Shown here piece by piece: positions 1 through 9,087 of a stretch of DNA of 64,000 nt. The notes under the pieces were generated by a model that ran no database searches, was not told the origin of the DNA, and saw only the letters and a list, made by a program, of their open reading frames with translations. Origin of the DNA: Fratercula arctica (taxonomy: Eukaryota > Chordata > Aves > Charadriiformes > Alcidae); contig CANTUZ010000027.1 in assembly GCA_947846985.1 (NCBI GenBank), forward strand, positions 4,416,403 through 4,480,402. Reading direction: 5' to 3'. The translations under genes were made by a program, and so were the position numbers. Within the stretch, counting starts at the first letter, position 1, and each line of letters begins with the position of its first letter.

Positions 1-1999
1 CCCGATGCGTCCCGATCTGAATATCTTTCCTAAAGGGTACAGCCACCCACCTGTCCTTCTAGTCTTCCTCCTTGCAACAAAGCACCTGTTTTTTCCAGGC
101 CGTTTCTCCAAACGGCCAAGATCTTTTCAAACTACCCTTGCGCCACCAAACCCGCGCAGGGTCCCTCCCAGCTTTTGGCTGCCCTTGGCTTTACCAGGCA
201 CACGCTCTATTCCCTCTCCCAACACCAAAAGTACGGCACGCTCCCAGACCAGAGCGCAACACTGCAGGTGCCCGCCCACGCCCAGCTGGTTTCATGAGGA
301 GTCCCCGCCACCGCAGGCTGCACACCCAAGCGCAGCTTCACCCGCACCCATTTCAGGGGATGCGCAACTTGCTATTCGCTTCCTGCCACGGCTGCTCTTC
401 CTTCAGAAATTCTACTCGTAGCCAAGATTTTCACTACGGGTTCAAGCATTTACCTTCCTGGAATTACCAGCAGTATTACACAGGCAAGTCACTTAATTGC
501 TCTTCTAAAATTAGCCAACTGAAAGTTACAGCCCTGAAAGAGGAGGGGAAAAGACAAGGAGAGCTCAGGCAGCAAGAGAGCTCTGCAGGCTGCCACCTGC
601 AGTCAACATTGCACTCTCTTTTTGAAAGCACACACACACACTAGAGAACCCCCACAAAACAAACAAACACAAACCCCAGGACTTTGTATCCTTCCCTCTC
701 CCAGCATATGGTCTTGTCAGAGCATGATGACGTGCAGACCACCTGTGTCCCGAGGACATTTGCACGCGAGGAATACGTGTCCAGAAACGGTCCAGATCTC
801 TAAGAGTTGTGTCATTTTGGGGGGTTTCCTTGTCATAACTCAGCTTCATTGACGGGCACATTTGAGAGGAAACTCGTTAACTTTTAAACGTAGTCTCTCC
901 TTGGGGAAAGAAACGTCTTGGAGACTGAAAAGCAATTACGATTCAGAGCTCCCACTCATGAGGAAGCCGTGGGGACATTAAGTAAAGCAAAGAACCCACA
1001 GCAGCAACATCCAGTGAAATTTGGCTTTAATTCTGATCACGCCCTTAAGAGACCCTCCAAGTCTACACCTCAGTCCTACAAAGGACGAGTCCTTCTCCGG
1101 AGGGACAAACTTTTTGTACTTAGAAGTCCTAGACTGAAGGCTCCACGGAACGTGCATTGAGCCACAGAAAAACATGCCATCACCACTCTTAATAAAAAGA
1201 AAAACTGAATAAAAATCAAGCGACACAACCGTTTCCATCACGTTTCACTCGTTACGTTTCTACCGGCGTCTAGGTGCTCAAAAATTAACTACACTGACAC
1301 CACATCCTAATAAAAATTTAGTTACGCATCAAAAAAGAAAAGGCTATTTCCCCTTTGCCCATGAAATCAGTACAAACAAACTGAAGAGAAACACCTGACC
1401 CTAAAGAAGGGAACAGGCAGCTCTCAATTTACCCAAGGTGAAAGTTCACTCTTATACCCCAAAGGAAAACACTCCAAACTGCCAAGGCACCAACTCAGGA
1501 AGGAGGCACTCTCTGTGAACTGCAACTCCTCCTCATCAGCTTTCCTGCACGGGCAGCAAAGTTGCGTTTCCTGCAGGTTTGACATGGACTGTCTGTAGCA
1601 TTCCCGAACTCACCAACGAGTCTCCCCGCTCCCCCAGCCCTACACGCGCCATTACCTGAGCCGCAAACGGAATCAGCCGTGCAGGATTCTCCTCCCAGGA
1701 CACAGAAGGTGACCCTAGGAAAAGAGGAGGCGAGAAATGAGCCTGTTTCTCACACCCAGCCAACGGGGACCAGCCAGGGGACCTCCACCCCACCTCTGCC
1801 CTCAGGAGCGGGGCCAGGACGGACCCGCCACACAGAGAGAGGCACCCAGCGCGGATTTCATCTTGGCCCCCCTTCCTGAGGCCAAAGCAGCTCAATTCCC
1901 TCTCTTTCTCAGCCCCAAAACCAGCCACACAAGCCCCTCTGCCAGCCCCAGGAGCAGAAGACCTGGTCTCCAGGTGGGGCCCCAAACCGGCTCCCCCTC
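1..1999. other. Flank of CpG island, no supported gene
   Basis: I see no convincing exon chain here. Moderately GC-rich sequence (about 1-640) gives way to AT-richer sequence (about 800-1500) and then GC-rich sequence again near the CpG island. A short CA microsatellite lies at about 630-642. If the minus-strand exon 1 proposed at 2407-2535 is real, this stretch would be the start of its first intron. Open frames here are short and show no recognisable domain. Confidence 0.5.
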
Positions 2000-2406
2000 T
2001 CTGCTTCCTCACCTCCTCTGCAACCCCCCTGGCCGATGCCGAGGGGCGGGGGGAGCGCAGCCGCCCCACGGCCCGGCACCCCCACGAGCCCCCACGGGCA
2101 GTTTTGGGGAGCGCTGGGGAACTGCCGAGGGCCGCGCCCCGCGTCTCTGCGGGGCGGCACCAGCTCGGCCCGCCCGCCGCTCAATTACCGCCGCTCCGGG
2201 TTTCATTGCTCCGGCATCGCCAGCAGCGCACCCCAACCCCTCCAGGTCGAAGGGACCCCGCGGGAAGCCGGGCTCAGCCAGCCCCCTCCGACACTGCAAT
2301 GCCCACTGAGACCCCCTCAGGCTCCCCGTGCTCCCCTCGGGTCCCCCCGTCTCGCCTCGGGACCCCGCCAGCTCCCCGCCAGCTTCCGCCGCCGCCACCC
2401 GCTCAC

Positions 2407-2535
2407 CTTCACGCGCTCCAGATGCTTCACGACGTGCTCGCGGAGGCCCCGCGGACCCAGTCCGGCCGACGGCCCGCCCGCCGGGCCCCGCTTTCTCCCC
2501 GGGCCGCTCCGCGCCCGCTGCCACCTGCCCGCCAT
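2407..2535 (-). CDS. Possible first coding exon, unknown gene
   Basis: On the minus strand an ATG at 2535-2533 sits in AAAATGGCGGGC, a YY1-like context typical of start codons just downstream of TATA-less promoters. It opens 43 codons ending LREHVVKHLERVK. They run exactly to a consensus splice donor (AAG|GTGAGC, exon end 2407), a phase 0 junction. The start lies about 70 bp beyond an inverted CCAAT box and on the correct side of the NF-Y/NRF1 core. I do not recognise the protein. The N-terminal part is rich in Arg, Gly and Pro; the end is predicted helical. No downstream exon could be identified in 1-2400, so this rests on start context and donor only. Confidence 0.35.
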
Positions 2536-2605
2536 TTTCCCCGGGCCCCTTCCGCTTCCGGTGCGCCGCGGCCCGCCGCCGACGGCCCGCCCATGCCGCG
2601 CGCCC

Positions 2606-2610
2606 ATTGG
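2606..2610 (-). promoter_or_regulatory. Inverted CCAAT box
   Basis: ATTGG in the context CCCATTGGCC. It lies about 70 bp upstream of the proposed minus-strand start codon and reads CCAAT on that strand. It would be an NF-Y site for the minus-strand gene. Confidence 0.45.
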
Positions 2611-2694
2611 CCATCGCCCACTCCGCTCGTCGGTATCTCAGCTCCAGTGGCCTTTCGCCGCCGTCAATCCCCGCCGCGGACCGCCCCGGCGATC

Positions 2695-2778
2695 CGATCC
2701 GGCCAATCCAAGCGCGGCGAGACGATCCGACCAATCGAAGCGCGGCGAGGCGACCCGACCAATGGGAGCGCGGCGCCC
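2695..2778 (+). promoter_or_regulatory. Three 28-bp repeats, each with a CCAAT box
   Basis: Three tandem copies of a 28-bp unit of the form CGAYCCGRCCAATSSRAGCG followed by CGGCG each place CCAAT at the same position (2703-2707, 2731-2735, 2759-2763). The exact 28-bp phasing puts the boxes on roughly the same face of the helix at about 2.7 turns. CCAAT is the core of the NF-Y site, and arrays of such sites are common in CpG-island promoters. Confidence 0.6.
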
Positions 2779-2801
2779 GCGCTGTGGTCGGCCCATTCTC
2801 C

Positions 2802-2812
2802 TGCGCATGCGC
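2802..2812. promoter_or_regulatory. NRF1 site
   Basis: TGCGCATGCGC is a perfect NRF1 palindrome (consensus TGCGCATGCGCA), located 40 bp from the last CCAAT box. NRF1 sites are typical of TATA-less, often bidirectional housekeeping promoters. Confidence 0.65.
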
Positions 2813-2821
2813 GCCAGGGCG

Positions 2822-2835
2822 GTTGCCATGGTGAG
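2822..2835. promoter_or_regulatory. X-box-like RFX site 1
   Basis: GTTGCCATGGTGAG matches the RFX X-box palindrome GTTGCCATGGNAAC in its left half and centre but is weaker in the right half. The ATG inside it is more likely part of the palindrome than a start codon. Confidence 0.45.
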
Positions 2836-2859
2836 GACGCTCCGGCGGGGGCCGGGGCC

Positions 2860-2873
2860 GTTGCCATGGCGAC
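2860..2873. promoter_or_regulatory. X-box-like RFX site 2
   Basis: GTTGCCATGGCGAC is one base from the full X-box palindrome GTTGCCATGGCAAC recognised by RFX factors, and lies 38 bp from the first X-box. X-boxes are a hallmark of promoters of cilium genes but also occur elsewhere. The embedded ATG (2866-2868) has a good Kozak context and opens a plus-strand frame, but that frame runs into the duplicated GC-rich block and resembles no known protein. Confidence 0.5.
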
Positions 2874-2929
2874 GGAGCCCTGCGGCCGGGCAGGACGGGC
2901 TGGAGGGCGGGGGGGATTCACCAAAACAC

Positions 2930-3505
2930 GGCTTTTTCTTCTTAAAAACTGTAGAGAGTTGTATGCGAAAGCACGAAAGAAGCCTGGAGCACTGCCCGCC
3001 CCCCGCCGCAGCGCTCCCTGGGGTCCCGAGCTTCGAGGGCGGACGGGGCTCCCGCAGCTCGGGGGCAGCGGCCGCTGCGGCTGCGCGTGGGCCAGCGCCT
3101 GCGGGGGGGGCCACGGCGGTGGCGGGCGGCACGGGCGGGGGCGTGATCGGGGAGACTGCGGGCGAGCTCTGGCGAGCTGGGGAGGCGCCCGGCGTCTGCG
3201 CCCGCGGGGTGTCCGCCTTCTTGCCCGCTTGCCTTCCGTCCGCTCTCGGCTAACTCCCCGGCGCCGCCCGGACCCGGCTCGCCTCCGGCGCCCCGGCAGC
3301 CTGCCGCAGCGGGCGGTTTGACGCTTCCCGCCCCGCCATCCCCGGGCGGCCAGCGGGCAGGAGACACCCCCGCCCCGGCCGAAGGGGCTCGCTCGCCTCC
3401 CCGGTGGTCCCGGCCCGGCCCCGCCGGCGGGGATGGCGCCCGGCAGCCGTCCGTGCGTGACCGGCGCTGCAGTACCGCGCTGTGGCCACGGGGAGGCAGC
3501 ACTAG
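2930..3505 (+). repeat. GC-rich tandem block, copy 1
   Basis: First of three homologous blocks. It begins near the AT-richer string TTAAAAACTGTAGAGAGTTG (about 2943), runs through shared GC-rich sequence, and ends with the CTCF-like motif at 3486-3499. The copy 2 equivalent starts at about 3850, an offset near 910 bp. The function is unknown; it may be a duplicated first exon/promoter unit or a duplicated regulatory block. Confidence 0.75.
3486..3499 (+). promoter_or_regulatory. CTCF-like motif, array member 1
   Basis: CCACGGGGAGGCAG resembles the CTCF core (CCASYAGRKGGCRS). It lies in a longer conserved context, CTGCAGTACCGC then GGCCAC, shared with the two other blocks. Confidence 0.4.
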
Positions 3506-3509
3506 CGAG

Positions 3510-3790
3510 AGCGGGGCGGGGGCGGGGCCGAGGGAGGACGAGGGGCGGGGCCGAGGGAGGGTGAGGGGCGGGGCCGAGGGAGGGCGGGGGGGCGGGGGAC
3601 CGAAGGCGAGCGGGGGGCGGGGCCGAGGGAGAGCGGGGGCGTAACCGAAGGCGGGGGGCGGGGCCGTCGGAGGGCGGGGCGGGGCCGAGGGAGGGCAGGG
3701 GGGCGAAGGAGAACGGGGGGCGGGGCCGAGGGAGAGCGGGGGCGTAACGGAGGGCGGGGGGCGTGGCCGAGGGACGGCGGGGGCGGTGTC
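3510..3790. repeat. G-rich irregular minisatellite
   Basis: Repeats of GGGGCGGGGCCGAGGGAG with variable G-run spacers. Runs of three or more G are dense enough to form G-quadruplexes on the plus strand. It separates blocks 1 and 2 and is related in sequence to the 24-bp minisatellite at 4280-4620. Confidence 0.75.
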
Positions 3791-3849
3791 ACGGCGTAGG
3801 CGCTGCTCCCCACCCGTAGGAACGGCCTCCGGGCGGCAGCACCCTATTT

Positions 3850-4265
3850 CTTAAAATCTGTAGAGAGTTGTATGCGAAAGCACGAAAGAAGCCTGGCGCA
3901 CTGCCCGGCCCCCCCCCGCAGCGCTCCCTGGGGTCCCGAGCTTCGAGGGCGGACGGGGCTCCCGTAGCTCGGGGGCAGCGGCCGCTGCGGCTGCGTGTGG
4001 GCCAGCGCCTGCGGGGGTGGGGGGGCACGGCGGTGGCGGGCGGCACGGGCGGGGGCGTGACCGGGGAGACTCCGGGCGAGCTCCCGGAGCTGGGGAGGCG
4101 AGCTGGGGAGGCGCCCGGCGTCTGCGCCCGCGGGGTGTCCGCCTTCTTCCCCGCTTGCCTCCGTCCGCTCTCGGCTAACTCCCCGGCGCTGCCCAGACCC
4201 GGCTCGCGTCCGGCGCCGCGGCAGGCGCTGCAGTACCGCACTTTGGCCACAGGAGGGCAGCACAA
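3850..4265 (+). repeat. GC-rich tandem block, copy 2
   Basis: Second copy of the block. It repeats the start string with one change (CTTAAAATCTGTAGAGAG), then CGAAAGAAGCCTGG, the GC-rich body and the CTCF-like end at 4247-4260. It is internally shortened relative to copy 1: the part equivalent to about 3300-3450 is missing. Confidence 0.75.
4247..4260 (+). promoter_or_regulatory. CTCF-like motif, array member 2
   Basis: CCACAGGAGGGCAG matches about 12 of 14 positions of the CTCF core and lies in the same conserved context as the motifs at 3486 and 5000, in the same orientation. Confidence 0.5.
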
Positions 4266-4279
4266 GAGAGAGTGCGGCG

Positions 4280-4625
4280 GGGCGTGGCCGAGGGCGGGTG
4301 GGAGGCGGGGCCGAGGGCGGGCGAGAGGCGGGGCCGAGGGCGGGCGAGAGGCGGGGCCGAGGGCGGGGCGGAGGAGGGGCCGAAGGAGGGAGGGAGGCGG
4401 GGCCGAGGGCGGGGCGGGAGGCGGGGCCGAGGGCGGGGCGGGAGGCGGGGCCGAGGGCGGGGCGGGAGGCGGGGCCGAGGGCGGGGCGGGAGGCGGGGCC
4501 GAGGGCGGGGCGGGAGGCGGGGCCGAGGGCGGGGCGGGAGGCGGGGCCGAGCCGGAAGGCTGGGCCGAGAGAGGTCGGGAGGCGGGGCCGAGGGCGGGGC
4601 GGGAGGCGGGGCCGAGGGCAGGCGG
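4280..4625. repeat. 24-bp GC minisatellite
   Basis: Tandem copies of a 24-bp unit, AGGCGGGGCCGAGGGCGGGG plus CGGG. The 4390-4545 part is almost perfectly regular and the edges degenerate. Because 24 is divisible by three, long artificial open frames with an 8-residue repeat appear on both strands. The G-runs make quadruplex formation likely. Confidence 0.9.
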
Positions 4626-4627
4626 TA

Positions 4628-5020
4628 GCGTGTGGGCCAGCGCCTGCGGAGGGGCCACGGCGGTGGCGGGCGGCACGGGCGGGGGCGTGATCGGGGAGAC
4701 CGCGGGCGAGCTCCCGGAGCTGGGGAGGCGCCCGGCGTCTGCGCCCGCGGGGTGTCCGCCTTCTTCCCCGCTTGCCTTCCGTCCGCTCTGGGGTTACTCC
4801 CCGGGGCCGCCCAGACCCGGCTCGCCGCCGGCGCTCCGGTAGCCTGCCGCAGCGGGCGCTTTGAAGCTTCCAGCCCCGGGCGGCCAGCGAGCAGGAGACA
4901 CCCCCGCCCCGGCCGAAGGGTCTCGCTCGCCTCCCCGGTGGTCCCGGCCCGGCCCCGCCGCCGGGGATGGGGGTCCGGCGCTGCAGTACCGCGTTTTGGC
5001 CACAGGAGGGCAGCACAAGC
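4628..5020 (+). repeat. GC-rich tandem block, copy 3 (5' truncated)
   Basis: Third copy. It starts inside the block at GTGTGGGCCAGCGCCTGCGG and lacks the AT-rich beginning. It keeps the 3' half including CCCGGTGGTCCCGGCCC and the CTCF-like motif at 5000-5013. Confidence 0.75.
5000..5013 (+). promoter_or_regulatory. CTCF-like motif, array member 3
   Basis: CCACAGGAGGGCAG is identical over the core to the motif at 4247-4260 and has the same orientation and left context (CTGCAGTACCGC). Confidence 0.5.
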
Positions 5021-5069
5021 GACAGTGCGGCGTGGCGTGGCCGAGGGCGGGGCGGGAGGCGGCGCCATG

Positions 5070-5079
5070 GCGCATGCGC
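5070..5079. promoter_or_regulatory. Second NRF1-like palindrome
   Basis: GCGCATGCGC, immediately after GCCATGGC, near the right edge of the CpG island. With the site at 2802-2812 it brackets the three GC-rich blocks, so a second promoter at this edge is possible. Confidence 0.45.
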
Positions 5080-5218
5080 GCCTTCCACCTGCAGGAACGC
5101 TCTCCGGCAGCCGGGCGGCAGCACCCCCTTCCTTAGCCCCTTCTCAGCGCTCATTAGGGTGATGAGCGGTGACCGCTCTCAGCCCGCTTTAGTCCAGCCG
5201 GGGACCGGAACCACTTAC

Positions 5219-5370
5219 CGGGCTGCGGGGCTCCCATCCCTCTACCGTGTCCGCACTCGCAGACCAGGCAGCGACAGTCAGCGCCTCTGCACCAAAAAAC
5301 CTGCGGAACTGGGGTTTTTGCCCCAGAACGAGCCCCAGGGACGCTGCAATGCTCTGCGCGGCGCACCAGG
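5219..5370 (-). other. Possible minus-strand exon with strong donor
   Basis: On the minus strand the sequence CCG|GTAAGT (donor GT at 5218-5217) is a near-perfect 5' splice site at the right edge of the CpG island, about 150 bp downstream of a G-rich area. It could end a first exon of a second minus-strand transcript. The upstream sequence shows no recognisable protein, so the exon could be non-coding. Confidence 0.2.
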
Positions 5371-5373
5371 GCC

Positions 5374-5395
5374 GGGGGGGGGGGGGGGGGGGGGG
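5374..5395 (+). repeat. Run of 22 G
   Basis: A homopolymer of 22 G within GCC(G)nCGGCG. Its true length is uncertain because such runs are error-prone in sequencing and assembly. Confidence 0.9.
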
Positions 5396-5479
5396 CGGCG
5401 GGGCGCGGGGTGACACCACCGAGTCCGCCGGGGAGCCAGGAGGGAGGCTGGCGCCTTGTCTACAACATAAAAAAGATCG

Positions 5480-6225
5480 GTGATTTTTGCTTTTCTGCAT
5501 GAAAATGTGTTGGGGTTTGGTTTTTTTTTTTCTTTTCCAACTGCACCAATCCAGGTGGATCTGGTTTTTGGGAGACCCAAATTGGCGGTTTTTTTTCTCC
5601 CACCTTGTTGGTTTGCCCCCTGGCGCAGACCCAGAATCAGGGACTTTGCGGTATTTTTGTGCCGTGGCGGCAGCTCCTGCTCAGTGCACGCGGTCCCGGG
5701 GGGGAAAGTCCCCGTTCAGGGCAATCAGCCACAAACTGGGAGGGGAAAAGGGGGAAGGGGCAGTTTTGGAAAGAGCTTTTATGTCTTCAAGAGAGATAAA
5801 GGGGAGAGAGAGTTTTTAAATCCTTTCTATAAACAGGCTTTCTTCCCATTTAAAAAACCTTATAGAGCATAGACATTTGCAGTAATGTATCTATTCACAT
5901 GTAGATAGATCAATTCAGGGAATATATATTATCTATTTACGCTTATATAGAATATCTGTTTAGACTCAGACGTATTTAGACTACTGTGTTAACACTTATT
6001 GTATAGAACAGGCAGTTAGACATATATTTTGACACTTTAATACCTTCTTATATATAAATCTTTTTTTCATCTTTTCATATGCTAAAACCCTTTCTATAAC
6101 ATAGAACCACTGAATGCTTAGAGATACAGGGTTTTAACTCCTTCTATATACATACATTAATATTATTTATCAAAATATATCAAACTGAGACACTTGACTA
6201 TTTCAATGCCTCACGCCCATATTTA
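5480..6225. other. AT-rich stretch, nothing identified
   Basis: The sequence shifts abruptly from the CpG island to AT-rich DNA, with many TATATA/TAGATA-like strings at about 5870-6180. No gene, repeat family or RNA gene is recognisable. Confidence 0.5.
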
Positions 6226-6720
6226 GAGGTTTTAACCTTTTTTAATCCACCCCCATGAATTTTCACACACTTTGGGGTTGTGACCCGCCTCTTTTGGGGG
6301 CGGGGGGGGGAACCCCGCATGACCCACAACCCCCAACTCACCTGCTCCTCTGCCGCATCGTCGCCCCCTCGGTGACGCTGGGGCGCCCCAAATGATGTCG
6401 TCGCCCCCACAGACACACACAGCCCTTTTTATTCGTGCACACCTCCTCTCCCTGGTGTTGGGAAACGCCTGGCCCTTTCCTCCCAGCGCGGCTGCAGGGA
6501 GATCCTTCACCCTGCCTGCGGGGCGGCAGGACCGGGCTGAGCCATAACCAGAATCCACGCTGACGGACCCACCACTGCACCTACAGCCCTCGCGCTGCTG
6601 CTGCTGCCGTCATCGCTGCTGCTCACCTCGCTCACTGGGTCAATGCAGCCGAGAGGGATGGGTCCAACCCTGAAGAGCAAAAGGAACAAGAAAGAACAAA
6701 GCTCGGTCATTCCCTTCATG
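6226..6720 (-). other. Possible minus-strand exons (unsupported)
   Basis: On the minus strand a pyrimidine-rich tract ending TTGCTCTTCAG precedes 43 bp (6669-6627) that end at GAG|GTGAGC. A second candidate runs from a CTGCAG acceptor near 6498 to CAG|GTGAGT near 6345. Signals are good but the reading frames show no known protein. The GC-rich, CpG-containing sequence may instead be a small independent CpG island. Confidence 0.15.
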
Positions 6721-6942
6721 GTGAAAAGGTGAGCCTATGTTTATATACATCCAGTAAAAACAATCATACTCTACAAGTATTTGACTTTCCTTTGGCACTA
6801 ATTTAAACTTGCACAGCTGTGAACTGATACCATTAAACTACCCCTCTTCAAAATACACAGTAATGACGACTGTGGGCTTTTTTGGGTGTCACACAAGGAG
6901 GAGGGACATCTGGCCAGCGGCACTGCCCAAGAGAGATGCTAC

Positions 6943-7361
6943 CGGGCTGCCGGGGAAACGCGCCACTGAAAGCCAGACAGAAATAAAGTACCTCCGAGCA
7001 CTCTGTCCTAATACCAGGAAAAACCCGCTAACATTCAGTCGCCTCTCTTTTTAAACCTTTAGAACAAACACCTAACTGCTTAAATACGCCTCATAAATTG
7101 CTAATTGCATAATATGCTACAGCTATTTGGCAGTGGCAGTTTAAACAATGCGAGTCAGTTTGTAAATTGTACAATTTTAGCTTTTTCTTTTTCTTCTTTT
7201 TTTTTTTTTAAGTTTCCTTTAACATAGAAAAATCAGCAAGATAAGACATCCCCCGAAATGGTTTTACTTTTGAGGGTCAGGAGGGAAATCAAATGCCCGG
7301 CGCTGCCATCCGTCAGGCTACCAAAACGGACTGGCAGATTGGCGAATGCTTTTGGCTGTGT
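6943..7361 (+). repeat. Diverged direct duplication, copy 1
   Basis: Homologous in order to 8187-8592. Shared strings include CGGGCTGCCGG, AAAGCCAGACAGAAAT, ATTCAGTCGCCTCTC, AATGCGAGTCAGTTTGTAA, CATAGAAAAATCAGC, AAATGGTTTTACTTTT and CACTGGCAGATTGGC-like sequence. A poly-T tract occurs at the same relative place in both copies. There is no coding potential. It may be a tandem duplication or two members of an unrecognised interspersed repeat. Confidence 0.85.
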
Positions 7362-7369
7362 AACATGCT

Positions 7370-8186
7370 CCAGAACAGACCTTACATTATTTTTAGTGTT
7401 TTCTTAAAATATTTCATACAAAAACTATAGAAGGAGAGCTGACGAAGCCTTCATGTTAACTTCAAAGTCCACACTTAGGGAAAAAGCAGACGCACATCGC
7501 AGACGTTCCTCATACTCACAGAGCACTCTGGATCCTTTCCGTCTGTCCTGCACTGTCACAGCACAACAAAAGGGCGATCACAGGGAAACGCTGGCAGTTG
7601 ACATTCTGCCGAGAGGTGGGGGGAGGGGAAATTTTGAGCACAAAGCTGGGTAGGAATCTAAAGCTTCCTTCTTTCAGGAAGGTTTGCAAAGACTACGGCC
7701 GAGTGGAGGAAAAAGTATTCGGCACCATCTCTGGCAGAGTCGTCAATACGGGTCACTAGATCTTTGCATTTTTTTTAGACAACCCCACCTTTTTCAACTC
7801 ACTGGCAGATTTAGTTGTGCTATAGCCACTTTCTCAGGTAGCCTGGGGCTCTTAAGTCGCTTTCCTGGTGACATCATCCTCAAAAACACCTTATTGCACT
7901 CTCACAGGGCTGGGACAAAAACATCAAACCTCCAGCGACTGCTCCCACACCAAAGGTGCCAGGAGGCAAAGCTGTGGCTTGTCCTCACTGTCCCTTGACA
8001 GCGCTTTCATCGCCTTGAAAAACCTTGGGGCTCCACACTTTCCTGGGGAATTCATCCCCCTCCTCCCCCCATAAAAAAAACAAAAACCAAAACCAAAACC
8101 AAAACACAAACACACATAAAACAAAAAATTTTTTTTTCCTTCACAGGGAATAATTTTTCCCTTCCGTCCACTCTCAGACAACTCCC
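7370..8186. other. Spacer between the duplicated segments
   Basis: No gene is recognisable. It contains a short CCAAAA-type microsatellite at about 8075-8110 and a run of T at about 8128-8137. The last 30 bp (from about 8158, TTCCGTCCACTCTCAGACAA then CTCCCCGGG) resemble a segment present in all three GC-rich blocks of the CpG island (3232, 4162, 4783). Confidence 0.5.
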
Positions 8187-8592
8187 CGGGCTGCCGGAAA
8201 ACACATGCCACTAAAAGCCAGACAGAAATGCAGAACTTCAGGGGATGCAAAATATCAGAGGAAAACAGCCCATTACATTCAGTCGCCTCTCATTTTAAAC
8301 AAGTACAACAAATACCTGACTGCTTCAGTACGCCATATAAAATGCACACCACAGCTATCTGTCAGCGGCAGTTTAAAGAATGCGAGTCAGTTTGTAAGTT
8401 ATACAAATTCAGCTTTTTTTTTTTTTTTTTTTTTTAATAAAAGTTTCACTTAGCATAGAAAAATCAGCGAGATAAGAGATGCACCCCAAATGGTTTTACT
8501 TTTCAGGGTCGGGGGGGAAATCAAATCCCCGGTGCCACGATCCACCAGGCTTCCAAAAAGCACTGGCAGATTGGCAAACACTTTTGGCCGTG
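8187..8592 (+). repeat. Diverged direct duplication, copy 2
   Basis: Second copy of the 6943-7361 segment, offset about 1,240 bp, with small indels and a longer poly-T (about 8407-8436). The high but imperfect similarity suggests an old duplication or a repeat family. Confidence 0.85.
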
Positions 8593-8887
8593 CTGAACAC
8601 GCGGAGGAACAGGGATTTATGAGGTCTTGACTGTAACAACTGAGAACACAAAGGCTGGCAAAGAAGTGCAAAGACAGTGCACGGTCTCAGTGCTCATGAC
8701 TTCTGCTGCCCAGCGCTTCATCTCTGAGGACCCGTTCTCTGACGGGAACTTCATAGAAAGGCAACTGCTCTGAGTGAGAAACGCTTCCATTTCCGAAAAT
8801 CTCTTTCCAACCAACATCAAAATGACACACTGCAGGTTACAGACAAAGGACATGACGGAAGCAACAACTCACCAAAACCACATCAGG

Positions 8888-9087
8888 NNNNNNNNNNNNN
8901 NNNNNNNNNNNNNNNNNNNNNNNNNNNNNNNNNNNNNNNNNNNNNNNNNNNNNNNNNNNNNNNNNNNNNNNNNNNNNNNNNNNNNNNNNNNNNNNNNNNN
9001 NNNNNNNNNNNNNNNNNNNNNNNNNNNNNNNNNNNNNNNNNNNNNNNNNNNNNNNNNNNNNNNNNNNNNNNNNNNNNNNNNNNNNNN
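8888..9087. other. Assembly gap, 200 N
   Basis: Exactly 200 N, a conventional fixed-size scaffold gap whose true length is unknown. It separates contig 1 from the palindromic contig. Confidence 1.

Larger units (their letters stand above)
2000..5450. promoter_or_regulatory. CpG island with complex promoter
   Basis: About 3.4 kb of very GC-rich, CpG-dense sequence contrasts with AT-rich sequence on its right (from about 5480). It contains a compact core of CCAAT, NRF1 and X-box motifs (about 2606-2873), tandem GC-rich blocks with CTCF-like motifs, and G-rich minisatellites. CpG islands of this kind normally mark housekeeping-type promoters, often bidirectional. Many overlapping long open frames on both strands rich in Arg, Pro, Gly and Ala are products of base composition and are not listed as genes. 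Confidence 0.8.

Noticed and set aside
2036..3321. Two 405-codon plus-strand frames across the CpG island
   Set aside because: Overlapping frames on both strands are all open because of GC composition, and the translations are Arg/Pro/Gly/Ala low complexity crossing promoter motifs and tandem blocks.
2866..3321. Plus-strand gene starting at the Kozak-like ATG 2866
   Set aside because: The ATG is the centre of an RFX-type palindrome, and the frame runs through a tandemly duplicated block with no recognisable protein.
3789..5154. Minus-strand frames of 295-436 codons with an 8-residue APPPAPPS-type repeat
   Set aside because: The repeat is the 24-bp minisatellite read in frame. There is no start context or splice structure.
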